DNA from: Alectoria sarmentosa
Lineage: Eukaryota > Ascomycota > Lecanoromycetes > Lecanorales > Parmeliaceae
DNA length: 26,163 nucleotides
Assembly (NCBI GenBank): GCA_009733775.1
Contig: WOGZ01000412.1
Span: forward strand, 1 to 26,163
Direction of reading: 5' to 3'
In this document: one piece after another, positions 16,808 through 26,163 of the stretch
Position numbering within the stretch: the stretch's first letter is position 1
Layout of the letters: every line of letters begins with the position of its first letter
Notes under the pieces: model-generated
Told to the model about the DNA's origin: nothing
Seen by the model: only the letters and a program-made list of their open reading frames with translations
Database searches by the model: none
Translations under genes and position numbers: made by a program

Positions 16808-18086
16808 GAGGGCTGATCAATCATGATCGAGTAGAATTTTATACGCCTCATTATCCAGCATTACCAAAGCAGACGCGACCAATCAGGCAGGCCTCAGCAT
16901 CCAGCACATATGAATGTTCAATTGTGACCTTTTTGGTCTACTGAGCAGATATAGGCATCACACACCGCCCCTGTATCTCCAGCTCAAGACATCCATGCCA
17001 AGCGCCCCAAATCGAGAGACTAAGATGCGAAAGATGCGCTAAGAGCGTTCCCACGTTTTAGAAATTCCTTACGGCAATGGGAGACCTAAGATATACGCCC
17101 GAAGACATCAATTCTAGAGACCACTAGAACTTGAGCGGTGTTGTTATTAACGGCAAGTAAGTGGGGCGGGCATTCAAGTTGATGTCGGGTGGGGAGAGTG
17201 ATAGGAAGCAGTATAGAAGCCTTCTCCACGCTGTTAACAGTAAGGAGTGATGGAAAACCCATAGACCGAATTCACAACGAGGTCTCTAAACTTCATTCCT
17301 AGAGCTATATTGACGCTCTGGTCTTCGCAAGCACCTGCAAAATATTGGGCTTCCCCCTAAAAATTACATCAATGAATAGCAGCGCCAGCACCCTTCCCCC
17401 TTCCAACCCTGCGTCTGAAACCCAAAAGACCCTGACCTGAGCGCCTTGGCTCTGAGTATAATTCCAGTCTTGTATTAAACCGCGCTACCGATATACATAG
17501 CGACAAGCTGCCTTTTCTGTCCAGCCTCAATCACCAAACCTCCCTCATTGCCAGCCCCATAGTGGTGGTCCTTGACCGAAGCGACTACTTTGGATTGATG
17601 TTTCATTTCGCTCGCGGACAATCCCTCCACACGCTGCTGCCGGCCCGCCACTGGGAAATTATAGATATGAGGAGAATGGGGGTGGGTACCAGTACAATCC
17701 TATCCCGCGGCTGATATGTCCGTAGCCTGCCTGGAGCAACAAAGCAGAAATTTCTCTATCCTACGGGAACAAAATGACATGTATGTTGTGAACCTAAAAA
17801 TAGTGGCGATAGGAACCTTCCCTGTAAGTTACCCCGCTAAAACGGCGCGCGAAAAAAACTGAAACCCAAAGGATTTGACCCCGAGTTGGCTACTTGTCCT
17901 CGTATTTCCTCGAAGCACTCCGCCCGTTTCTGAGGCTCAGATGTAGCCTGCGAGCGACAATGCTGCGGGCACATCCTAGACGTAAAGACAGAGCCAGAAT
18001 GTCATCCCTTACTTCAACAGAGCAGTGTCCAATCATCAATTCTCTCTCTTCCTACTTCCATTCGTATCACTTTCCTCAATTCTAAG
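16808..18086. other. intergenic between GT17 and GH76 genes
   Basis: About 1.3 kb with no open frame worth calling. It should carry the GT17 3' end and the GH76 promoter. The last 60 bases before the GH76 start are pyrimidine-rich (CT tracts), as is common for fungal 5' leaders. Nothing else stands out. Confidence 0.55.
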
Positions 18087-19644
18087 ATGCAGTTGCCAAC
18101 CTGGGCTTCTGTGCTGCTGTGCACACTCACTCCGTTGCTGGCCAACGCCCTCTCACTCGACATCACTAGTTCTGGTCAGTGCCGCCTGGCAGACGAATGC
18201 AGACCATTCCACTGATGTTGCAGCAGCCTCCATCAAGAATGCCTCGAGCACCGTTGCCAAGGACTTGCTCAGCTATTACCACGGGACAGACCCAGGCCAG
18301 CCCACTGGTCTCTTCGGGCAACCCTATCCCTGGTGGGAAGCTGGCGCTGTTTGGGGAAGCCTCATCGACTATTGGAATTACACGGGAGATGCTCAGTACG
18401 TTGGTCTAGTACAGCAGGCTTTGCTCTCGCAAGTAGGACCGAGCAACGACTACATGACGCCCAACCAGACGAAGACAGAGGTAGCGCTCCTCCGTAATTT
18501 AAAGGACATGTACTTTAACGGACTGAACGTGATTGAAAACACAGGCAAACGATGATCAAGCAATCTGGGCCCTAGCGACCATGCGGGCAGCAGAACTGCA
18601 ATTCCCTAACCCGTCTGCCTCACCATCCTGGCTCGAACTCGCTATCAACGTTTTCAACGACCAAGCATCCCGCTGGGATGCAGGAACCTGTGGCGGGGGT
18701 CTCCGCTGGCAGATATTCACCTTCAATAAAGGATACGACTACAAAGATGCTATATCGTCCGGGGCGTTCTTCCAGCTTGCAGCTAGGCTGGCTAGGTACA
18801 CGGGAAACCTGACATACGCCGACTGGGCTACTAAAAGCTATGACTGGACAAGCTCTGCTGGTTTCCTCAGTGAGGACTACAAGGTCTTCGAAGGGGCACT
18901 GGTTGAGAGCAATTGCAACGTGATTGATCGTATACAGTGGACTTATGCCGCAGGAGCATTCATGTATGGAAGCGCCGTGATGACCAACCTTGTACAATCA
19001 TTTCTCTTTCCCTCGCATCAACTGACACTAACACCACCCAGACCAACACAACGGCGATATGGAAGAAGCGTACGAATGACTTGCTCTCATCAATGTCCAT
19101 TTTCTTCACAGGAGCCAACGACACCCACGTCACTTCATCCAATCCCGGAATCATGACCGAGGTGGCCTGTGAGCCGTGGGGGACATGCAGTACCGACCAG
19201 TATGCCTACAAGGGCTTGACTGCGCAATGGATGGGTGAGGCTATGCAGGTCGCGCCTTTTACCACGGACATAATCTTGAGCTACCTTCAGAGCTCCGCAG
19301 AAGGGGCCGCCAAGCAATGTTCCGGGGGTGACAACGGAACGGCTTGTGGGACGCATTGGACGAAGAGTGAATATGACGGGAAGACTGGCCTTGGGCAGGA
19401 GTTGAGCGCATTGAATGTGTTCCTGGCTAACCTTGCCGTCAATTCTTCCGCGCCTACCAACGCGAACTCTACCGAGCCGAATACGACCGGCGTAAAGGGC
19501 ACAATTCCGTCTTCGACTTCTACCGCTACCACCTCTGGGAAAGCAACCGCAACCTCATCAAAATCGTCTTCCGGATCTGACCGGTTGTGGGCAGCGAGCT
19601 GGACTCTGTCTTTGGTAGCTCCAGCGGTTCTGCTATCTTTGTGA
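18087..19644 (+). CDS. GPI-anchored GH76 mannan endo-1,6-alpha-mannosidase (DCW1/DFG5 type)
   Basis: Cell-wall enzyme of family GH76. Yeast Dcw1/Dfg5 act at the plasma membrane and are thought to cross-link GPI mannoproteins to wall glucan by acting on alpha-1,6-mannose. Exons are 18087-18174, 18224-18480, 18545-18991 and 19042-19644. They total 1395 nt (464 aa), the usual length. Introns are 49, 64 and 50 nt. Visible features are a signal peptide (MQLPTWASVLLCTLTPLLANA), YYHGTDPGQPTGLFG, PYPWWEAGAVWGSLIDYW and ANDDQAIWALATMRAAE. The last holds the Asp pair at about residues 118-119 that is catalytic in bacterial GH76. CNVIDRIQWTYAAGAFMYG and EVACEPWGTC follow, then a Ser/Thr-rich stretch. 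The C-terminal hydrophobic tail (WTLSLVAPAVLLSL) fits a GPI signal. The first acceptor is a GCAGCAG tandem that may give two isoforms differing by one Ala. Confidence 0.95.
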
Positions 19645-19829
19645 CTCTTCTGAACGGGTCATTGTTCCCTGAACCACCCGCGTGATGCCCTGTAAAACCC
19701 TCCGCACCTGCATCTGAAGCGAAATGATTGCATGAAGCGCATTGCATAGCGAATTCCAGCATTCATCATGGCACATGATCTCTCACCTCATACTTGAAAG
19801 CACTAGTAACAACATCATGCATGCTCAAG

Positions 19830-19835
19830 AATAAA
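19830..19835 (+). terminator. candidate polyadenylation signal for GH76 gene
   Basis: AATAAA, 186 bases after the GH76 stop codon and on the same strand. Distance and motif fit a fungal poly(A) signal, but such motifs occur by chance. Confidence 0.3.
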
Positions 19836-20080
19836 AAGTCCTTTCGATTGCTACAGATTCGATAATCCGACCATTTCACTCCCAAATTATCTCATGCCTC
19901 CAATTCCAGATCTCCACAAAGTCCAACGCAACGCTCCTGATCCCTGTCTCCATACTATGTATATACTTTAGCCCCTTAACAGAACATAGATGCCCAATTT
20001 CCCATCTCTCCCTCCTTCCTCTCCACCTCGTCTGAAAAGGAAGGGTTACGCTCTCTCAAGCTCGCAAGTTTACAAGTCAT

Positions 20081-20117
20081 CACCAGCACCAGCACCAGCA
20101 CCACCACCAGCACCACC

Positions 20118-20148
<31 letters not shown>

Positions 20149-20151
20149 CCG
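20081..20151. repeat. CACCAG/CAC trinucleotide microsatellite
   Basis: About 70 bases of interrupted CACCAG and CAC units, ending in an almost pure CAC run and CCGCCG. It lies in the spacer between convergent genes. It creates artificial Pro/Ala and Val/Gly open frames on both strands. Confidence 0.95.
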
Positions 20152-20359
20152 CCGTCTCTAAACCTCTCTTCACCAAACGCGTTGAAAACCTCCGCTTTTC
20201 CATACTTTTGCCTTTGAGAAATGGTCATGATGACTTTATGGATCGAAGGAAAGACTATGTATGCCATGGACGTCAGGCGCCAGATGATGGGATATTTATA
20301 GGGAAAATTCGTCTGAAAACCGATCAAGGAGCAAGACGGACGAACAGGATAGGGTCAAG

Positions 20360-20384
20360 GAGAGAGAGAGAGAGAGAGAGAGAG
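20360..20384. repeat. (AG)n dinucleotide microsatellite
   Basis: About 12 AG units in a row in the spacer beyond the RdRP 3' end. Confidence 0.95.
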
Positions 20385-20658
20385 GTTGGCGAGTATGTAG
20401 AGGGGAAGTTTTCATTATTGTCGTAGCCGGATGTTTCTTTTCTGTCCATCTGGAACGTAGGACTAGCAGCAACGCTCCGTAATTAGTTTGCGTTGTTAGA
20501 CGCAAGTGCTTGAGATCACGCTCACTCCACCAACTAAGAACGGCCACGCACGACCGACACTCCTCTCTTCTCTCCTGCAACCTGATAAGAACGGCCATGC
20601 ACCACATACGCAATACTTTTCTTTCTGGAGTCACGCAACGCTAGTTAGGGGTATCTCT

Positions 20659-23600
20659 TTAAAGCAACACATCCACACCCTGCAACTTCTCCACCTCTTT
20701 CAAGCACACCGCGGCTGCGATCCATACGAAGCTCACGAGCGCTCCGACCTTCCTCCTCACCCTGACGGTATTGCAGGCCACGTACAAGCACGCGATCGAC
20801 CTTTCCAAGGCTTCTGCTCTGCTATTGTTTCCATCTCCGTCGCCACGGGTGATGCACAAGACTGTATATTCCATGTCCCGGTCATGCTTCTCCTTCATGG
20901 TCTTTGAGAACTCGCGCTGGCGCTTGCTTTGGGCGCCGTTCTTGCCGAGGATGTTGCCGGAGAAGACTTCGGTTTCGGAGATGAAGTGCGAAGGGTGGGA
21001 GGAGTACTGGAACATTGTGTCGACGAGATTCTCTTCGTAGCTGAAGACTGATCAGCTTGATCATCTCCTACGTCCGTGATGCTGCTGCATGGGAGTACAA
21101 CTTACCTGTCCTTCACATCTTTGGCCCAATTCAAGTAATGCTGCCACTGAATCAAGGCCGTTTTGTCACGGGCGTAGTTCCAGACAGCGTCTGCAAGACT
21201 GTGAAGCTTTCCAGGATTGAAGCCAGGCATCCTGGACTGTTCTTGGATTGCCATGAAGAATTTGTGCTCGTCGATTTCACGGTAAAGCTTCCCGAGCGCC
21301 TTTTGGCTTTCGTAGTAATGGACCTTCGGCGGACCATAGCTCGCTACCTCATCGAGTTCATTGTCCTCGTCTGGAGGAGTCGACAAGTCTGCTTCCTCGA
21401 AATTGATGTTCTTTTCCACGAGGACTCTTGGACCAGGCGCCAGGAAGTCTGGACGAGCCTTTGGATACCTAGGCAATTCGAGGAAGTTGACCTATGAATG
21501 TCAGTACGGCATCTGGAGAAACTTTCTGTTATTGGTTTTCTGAGGATACATACCGGAATGCCGGTCTTCGAAAAGTCCACCGCAGTGGAATGCATGCCAG
21601 CAAGCTGGATACACGAAGGGTCGAAAGTTCCTACGGGCGATTGGTCTGCTAGGATTTGATGCAGAGTAGCGATCAGGCCAAGGTTGTCGTTCTCCATGAA
21701 CCGAATGAAGAAGTCTGTCATATCTGACCTCTCCACTGTCCTGCCTATATCGATTGGCGTAGCTGTGGGATAGTCTGCTGGTTGCGAGAGACGTTTGGGA
21801 TACAGAGTATCATCGTAGATGACATTGTAGAGGTCGCCGTCCAAGTCTCCTCCACTGAGCTGCGAAGGTAAGTCTCGTTGGCCATGACTGCTGAAGACTA
21901 CAACGTTGTGGAGGGCTCGTAGCGGATTATCTGCTGGAACATCGACTGCCTTCACACACTGTACATCGCCTGGGTGTAGCGCAGGAGACCTTGTGATGAC
22001 AACAGGACCGGTGAGGAGCTTGGGTCCTACTTCATTGTGTGTGTAGCAATATATTTCGCCTTCTTGTAGAACCCCGCTCTCGTCCATGATACCTGGAGAT
22101 CTCATGAGTCACACACATCATGTGTGCCAAAGACAGAACTGACCGTATAACGTCACCCCCTTTTCAACTCGAATGCGAGATCTATGCTTGAGCTCTCGCA
22201 GCTGGACCAGAACTGCTAGCTCAACGGTGTTGCGCAGAAAGTCGTCGTCAGTAAACGAGAGCCCAATTGCCCACAGCTTACGAATCAACCAGGGTGTTCG
22301 TGCTGGTTTTCCGATCAAGTTCCTATCCAGGAAGGTCGCTGCATTGATCGGAGATAAGGTGGTCATCCTAAGTCTTTCGACCGCATCTGCCTGGAGATTG
22401 AGAAAAGCTTCATCTGGAACGTAAAGATCTTCGAGTATCTTGATAAGTTGGCGGTTTAAGAACATGGGTAACGGCCTAAAGGCAGCGCCACAGATTTCGA
22501 TTTCTGACGCCTCTGTTCCTCCAAACTTGATCATAGAAGGCCTCAGGTGGAGAGCAGATCCTTGAAGTCTAGGATCATGCGAGATGACACCCTTTGCACC
22601 TGCAAAACGACGATGCGTGTCAGCGTCCGAGGATTAATCAAGAACTTCCAGTCACACTTACCCATGAATCGAATTTGAAAAATCGTTGGTTTCAGTCCCC
22701 GTGCCTGAGGGTATTCGCGCCAAATCTTCTCGAGCACTTCGGTAGAGCATGTGCCAACTCCGTCACTGAATTTCCGGCCGTACCGCTCGATATCGTCAAT
22801 AGTTCTGAACGAACCTGGAGAAATATGAACGGAGCTGAAAGTCTGAGAGAAGGCTTGTCCAATTCGAGCCGCGCATCTTGCAGGCGATCGTATCAGACTA
22901 AAGTCACCGAGATCTTTGATCACAGCCGGTGCATATGTCAAAGAGCCATTGAGCGTGAAAGGTGCCATGTACCAGCACGTCTGGGACCGGAGCGAAGAAT
23001 GCGAGAATCCTAGGAACTGCAAAGATGAGATGAAGGCTTTGTATTTTCACGGACGCATACGTACCTCAAATCCGCGGCCAGCAATGACAACGACCCCTTG
23101 CAGTACTCTCTTGAAACGTTCATGGTAGATTGCCTCACCGGAAGTTTGGCGATCAAGTCGAAGGGGCTCTCCATCCTCGTCTAAGAACGAAACAGAGAGG
23201 AAGTAATTGGGGAAGCTGGAGTACTTGCGAAGGACTCGATTCTTCACTTCTGGCTCAGGACCATAGAGATAGATACCCGTTGGGGTCACCATCGCTTTAT
23301 GAACGGATGCGATATGGTCGTACTGATCTGCGAGGTTAGGCAGATAGGTCTCTCCCCGAATTATGGACTCTTGGTTCTCTACTAGCATCTGCGTCAACGT
23401 ATTCAGACTGAAATCTGAGGCTTCAGTGGCCGGTCCAGCGAAAGGAATCTGCCCACATAGAGTCCGTACAGACTGGGTGACAACTCTGACGTCTCGCTCT
23501 TCGGCATGGCGAGACACTACTACTAGCAGCTCGACCACCTTGGCTGGATTCAGATAGCCATTCTGAGCCAGCTTTTGCATCTGAAACTTCAAGTCAAAGG

Positions 23601-24594
23601 GTAGATGACTATATCTTGAGCCACTCAAGGCAGAATGCAGGGTGGTCATTTGAGCAGCGAAAGGCGTTCTCATCACTGAAGAAGTATCCCACGAAATGCT
23701 GTCTGGAACCTCGGGGAAATGTCTCAAAGCTCGTACACCTGCAATGTCTGCGGCATTGGAGAGCATGATCCTGTAGCAGAGGCAACTTGATACAACAGTC
23801 TCGTGTTCTTTGCTGAGGGCGGTGATCCGTTTCCTTGTAAAAGCTTGGCTTCCCTTGCGGCTTGGTTGGCCAATAGCCAACTTCTGGAGGAAGGCTTCGA
23901 GGATGTCAGAGTCAGTTTTCTGGAAGAGTTTTGGTGCTTCTGAAAGTGAAAGGGTGATAGATGGGTTAGTATTGGGGCCAATGGTCATGGATTGAACACT
24001 GCTGTAATGGATCTCGACCTGCTGGAGTGGTGAATTCGGGTCTTGGGAGAACAGCTTAATCAACAAGCTGCGAGAACCGAAGATCATACGCCCTTTCTTT
24101 CGCTCTTGCGAATAAGTGACGAAGGCAAGGTCAGCACCCACGTAGGCCCATTGCCCGCACTTAAGAGAACTGGTGTCGAAAGCGCGCCGATTCTTCTCCC
24201 CTGGTCGGCGGTTCTCATCCCCTCTTCCTGGGACGATCCTCGGCTTCTTGGACTGGCTTGCTGCATACCGATCGCTTTCTTCTTTCTTTAGACTGCGCAA
24301 AACGAACTCATCAGGAGACTTGTTGCTGACGCTACAGTTGATGGGTCTACCCATATAGAAGAGCTTCGCGGTAACGGAGAGGAATCCTTTTGGACCTGGC
24401 TCGGTCTGGCCGTGCAACTTCAGGAACTGTCGAGCTTTGTTGACGTCGAGGATTGTGATTGTGGCCATCCCACGTGCCTTGAGCTTTTGACAGAGGTAGG
24501 CGTTGATCCCAACCTTTTCAAAAAGCTTGCGAAAAAAATTGTCAACCTGTTTCTCCGTTACCTGGTCGTGAAGGTTGCGAACAATGACCTCCAT
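20659..24594 (-). CDS. RNA-dependent RNA polymerase of RNA silencing, 1215 aa
   Basis: Cellular eukaryotic RdRP (QDE-1/SAD-1/RRP-3 family) that makes dsRNA from single-stranded RNA for Dicer in quelling-like or meiotic silencing pathways. Exons are 24594-23065, 23016-22662, 22599-22144, 22092-21554, 21491-21106 and 21040-20659. They total 3648 nt. Introns are 48, 62, 51, 62 and 65 nt, all GT-AG, and every join is in frame. The start is the ATG at 24594. The N-terminus (MEVIVRNLHDQVTEKQVDNF, about residues 1-75) is RRM-like. The central part carries typical RdRP blocks such as AKGVISHDPRLQGSALHLRPS and PARTPWLIRKLWAIG. GEIYCYTHNEVGPKLLTGPV is followed by the catalytic loop SQLSGGDLDGDLYNV, with DLDGD at about 863-867. 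The RRM suggests the RRP-3/SAD-1-like clade rather than QDE-1, but this needs a tree. No lesion is seen. Confidence 0.97.
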
Positions 24595-25212
24595 GACGAT
24601 AGGCGGCGTAGCGAAGGGAAAAGACAAGAAAGGGTACTCTCAAAGGAGAAGAATGAATCTATTGCTTTTCCTATGTGAGTGATCTCGCGGACGGCGAGGT
24701 GGAATGAGACAAAATGAGAAGCAAGGAGGGGGGCTTTTGTGCTCAACTGGGGCCTTGGCGAGATGCATGAGAACACTTAGGTCAGCATGTGGGGCAGCCT
24801 GTAGAAGCGATATCTCGTGCATCTGCCACGTCTACTTGAGATTGCTACTGTCGCATGGGTTGGAAGATGGAAAGTTCAACAAAAACTCTTGAGCTGTCAG
24901 AGGCTCTCATTGCGCTAGTGTAGCGCTAGTCATGATGTGCCTCCATTCAATTAGTTTCATGCTGAATATCTTGATTTGCCAGGCCATCATCAATCCAGAT
25001 GTACATGAGGAACGGGCTGCAAGGTTTACAGAGTAAGGAGGACCCAAAAACCATCATAAAACCGAGAAAACTTCGTAAAAGCTGGGCGTTGGGGTAACAA
25101 CCCCGGATGTTCTGTCATTCATAAACGTTATGCATGCAGGCGCCCTCCCTTTTCAACAGTCGTTAAGTCGAGTCATACCCATCCATCCTACTCGACAGTC
25201 TTTACCAGGTTC
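24595..25212. other. intergenic, RdRP promoter region
   Basis: About 0.6 kb between the RdRP start and the stop of the next minus-strand gene. The RdRP frame stays open for eleven codons upstream of its ATG but has no further ATG in that stretch. GCGCTAGT occurs twice (24912-24919 and 24923-24930). No gene, RNA or mobile element was recognised. Confidence 0.5.
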
Positions 25213-25926
25213 TTACCACCTCCCACCTCCTCCGCCGAAGTTGCTCCCACCATATTGACTGCCTCCACCTTGGCTGCCATGGTGGTGATGATGTCCTCCG
25301 CCTTGTGAACCGCCACCACCCCATTTCTCCTTCGCTGCATCCTCCAACTTGCTCCCTGCAATTGCTCCACCAATCATACCCAAGAAACTATGTCCTCCCA
25401 TCTGCTTGCCCGCATAACGACCTGCAAGTCCACCACCAATAGCGCCCATGAGACCGCGCTCGCCGTCTTCGCCCTGTGGTGCGTTGGGATCGAAGGGAGC
25501 GTTGGGGTCACGACCCTCTTGCCCGTAGCCCTGTTGCTGTTGCTGGTATCCCTCCTGGCCGTGTTGTGGCTGGCCATACTGAGGTGCGGAGCCGTAACGG
25601 GGGTCTTGAGGGGGTGGATTACCGCTAGAAGAGGTGTCAGATGCCGGAGTGAGATGCGGAGATGGAAAGACTTACTAGTATGCACCTTGACCCTGTGGGT
25701 TGCTGGCATCGTACTGACCGTATTGGCCACCTTGCTGTCCATGCTGAAAACCTCCATGTTGAGGGGGACCAAATGAGTTTGTTCTCGCTGGTGGGCCATA
25801 ACCTTGAGGAGCTTGGCCGTACTGAGGTTGAGGATATTCTTGGTGGCCGTAACCCTGGGGTGGTCCTTGTGGCGGGTAACCCCCCTGGGAGTAGTTTGGA
25901 GGATATTGGTTGTATGGGTCCGACAT
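25213..25926 (-). CDS. glycine-zipper protein with Gly/Gln/Tyr/Pro-rich low-complexity regions, 220 aa
   Basis: Small fungal protein without known enzymatic role. Exon 1 is 25926-25676 and exon 2 is 25624-25213. The 51-nt intron (GTAAGT...TCTAG) joins in frame, giving 663 nt. Residues 1 to about 138 are Pro/Gln/Gly/Tyr-rich and prion-like (MSDPYNQYPPNYSQGGYPPQ, many QGYG and QYGQ units), ending in RDPNAPFDPNAPQGEDGERG. Residues about 141-175 form a Gly-zipper-like segment (GLMGAIGGGLAG, then FLGMIGGAIAGSKLEDA), as in 2TM glycine-zipper proteins. The tail is Gly-rich with a run of five His and ends GGGGGRW. The zipper suggests membrane insertion or oligomerisation, and the low-complexity arm suggests condensate or scaffold behaviour; both are inference. 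Similar proteins are common in ascomycetes, usually as hypothetical or glycine-zipper proteins. Confidence 0.87.
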
Positions 25927-26163
25927 TTTAATTTGAATGAACGTGTTTCTGGAAGAGTTTCCCTCTGATACAAAACCGAAGGCAAAAACTGGTTGTAAGA
26001 TGAGTGAGAGGAGAGGAGTGGATGTCGCGGTGTATTTATCGAGGACCCCGCGGCGGCATTAGCGGACCTAAGCGGGGCGGAGTCGGCTTACCATTTAGCG
26101 TATTCAAAACCAGTTGGAATGTCTTGGCACTTTTCGTTGCTGCCCCCCCCATACATTTTTGTA
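25927..26163. promoter_or_regulatory. promoter region of the glycine-zipper gene
   Basis: This 237-bp upstream region includes an ATAAATAC stretch on the minus strand near 26030, about 105 bp before the start codon. A GC-rich block at 26046-26095 contains GCGGGG at 26072-26077, which fits the CreA consensus SYGGRG. The regulatory reading is inference from motifs only. Confidence 0.3.

Larger units (their letters stand above)
19645..20658. other. convergent intergenic region with microsatellites
   Basis: About 1 kb between the 3' ends of the GH76 gene (plus) and the RdRP gene (minus). It holds a CAC/CAG-type trinucleotide tract and an AG dinucleotide tract. A candidate polyadenylation signal AATAAA lies at 19830-19835, 186 bases after the GH76 stop. 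The proline-rich open frame at 19990-20217 is a product of the trinucleotide tract. Confidence 0.6.

Noticed and set aside
19976..20327. Open frames with long Pro/Ala, Val or Gly runs
   Set aside because: Produced by the CAC/CAG microsatellite; no start context, domain or intron supports a gene.
20535..20600. AAGAACGGCCA(C/T)GCAC repeated at 49-bp spacing
   Set aside because: Similarity is limited to about 16 bases, too short to claim a tandem element.
1..26163. CRISPR arrays, bacterial operons, rRNA or tRNA genes, complete transposons
   Set aside because: The window is fungal nuclear DNA. I saw no spaced direct-repeat array, no tRNA cloverleaf with a GTTCGA-type B box, and no transposase or reverse transcriptase motif.

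Overview
The window is nuclear DNA of a filamentous ascomycete (Pezizomycotina). Genes have short GT-AG introns of about 48-66 nt with CTGAC/CTAAC-like branch sites, and the protein set is typical: a fungal GH2 beta-mannosidase, a GPI-anchored GH76 protein of the DCW1/DFG5 type, a GT17 enzyme, a cellular RNA-dependent RNA polymerase, and DUF3632 and DUF924 proteins. The species cannot be named from the sequence.

Layout. 1-766: AT-rich, no gene. 767-1724 (-): DUF3632 protein with an apparent frameshift. 2205-3680: decayed acidic coiled-coil gene on the minus strand plus a diverged second copy of its 3' end. 3721-4900 (+): unrecognised three-exon gene, convergent with and overlapping 4800-5580 (-), a DUF924 protein. 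5581-6923: intergenic with a hexanucleotide repeat. 6924-10516 (-): secreted beta-mannosidase in nine exons that join exactly in frame (929 aa). Its third intron (359 nt) is built from two tandem copies of an element with terminal inverted repeats, very like a fungal introner-like element. 11030-11940 (-): uncertain gene, possibly secreted. 13463-14475 (+): remains of a probably decayed gene. 15716-16807 (+): intronless GT17 glycosyltransferase. 18087-19644 (+): GH76 endo-mannanase-like GPI protein. 20659-24594 (-): RNA-dependent RNA polymerase (1215 aa, six exons, N-terminal RRM-like region, DLDGD catalytic loop). 25213-25926 (-): small low-complexity glycine-zipper protein.

Function. Beta-mannosidase, GT17 and GH76 all act on mannose-containing glycans and lie within about 13 kb, so a cell-wall/N-glycan theme is possible, but they do not form a clear cluster. 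The RdRP belongs to RNA silencing. The most unusual items are the double introner-like intron, the decayed repeated gene with in-frame TAG codons, and the 101-bp antisense overlap of two coding regions at 4800-4900.

Exon structures were worked out by hand from splice motifs and reading frames. They are strong where the exons join in frame to a known family and weaker where I say so.
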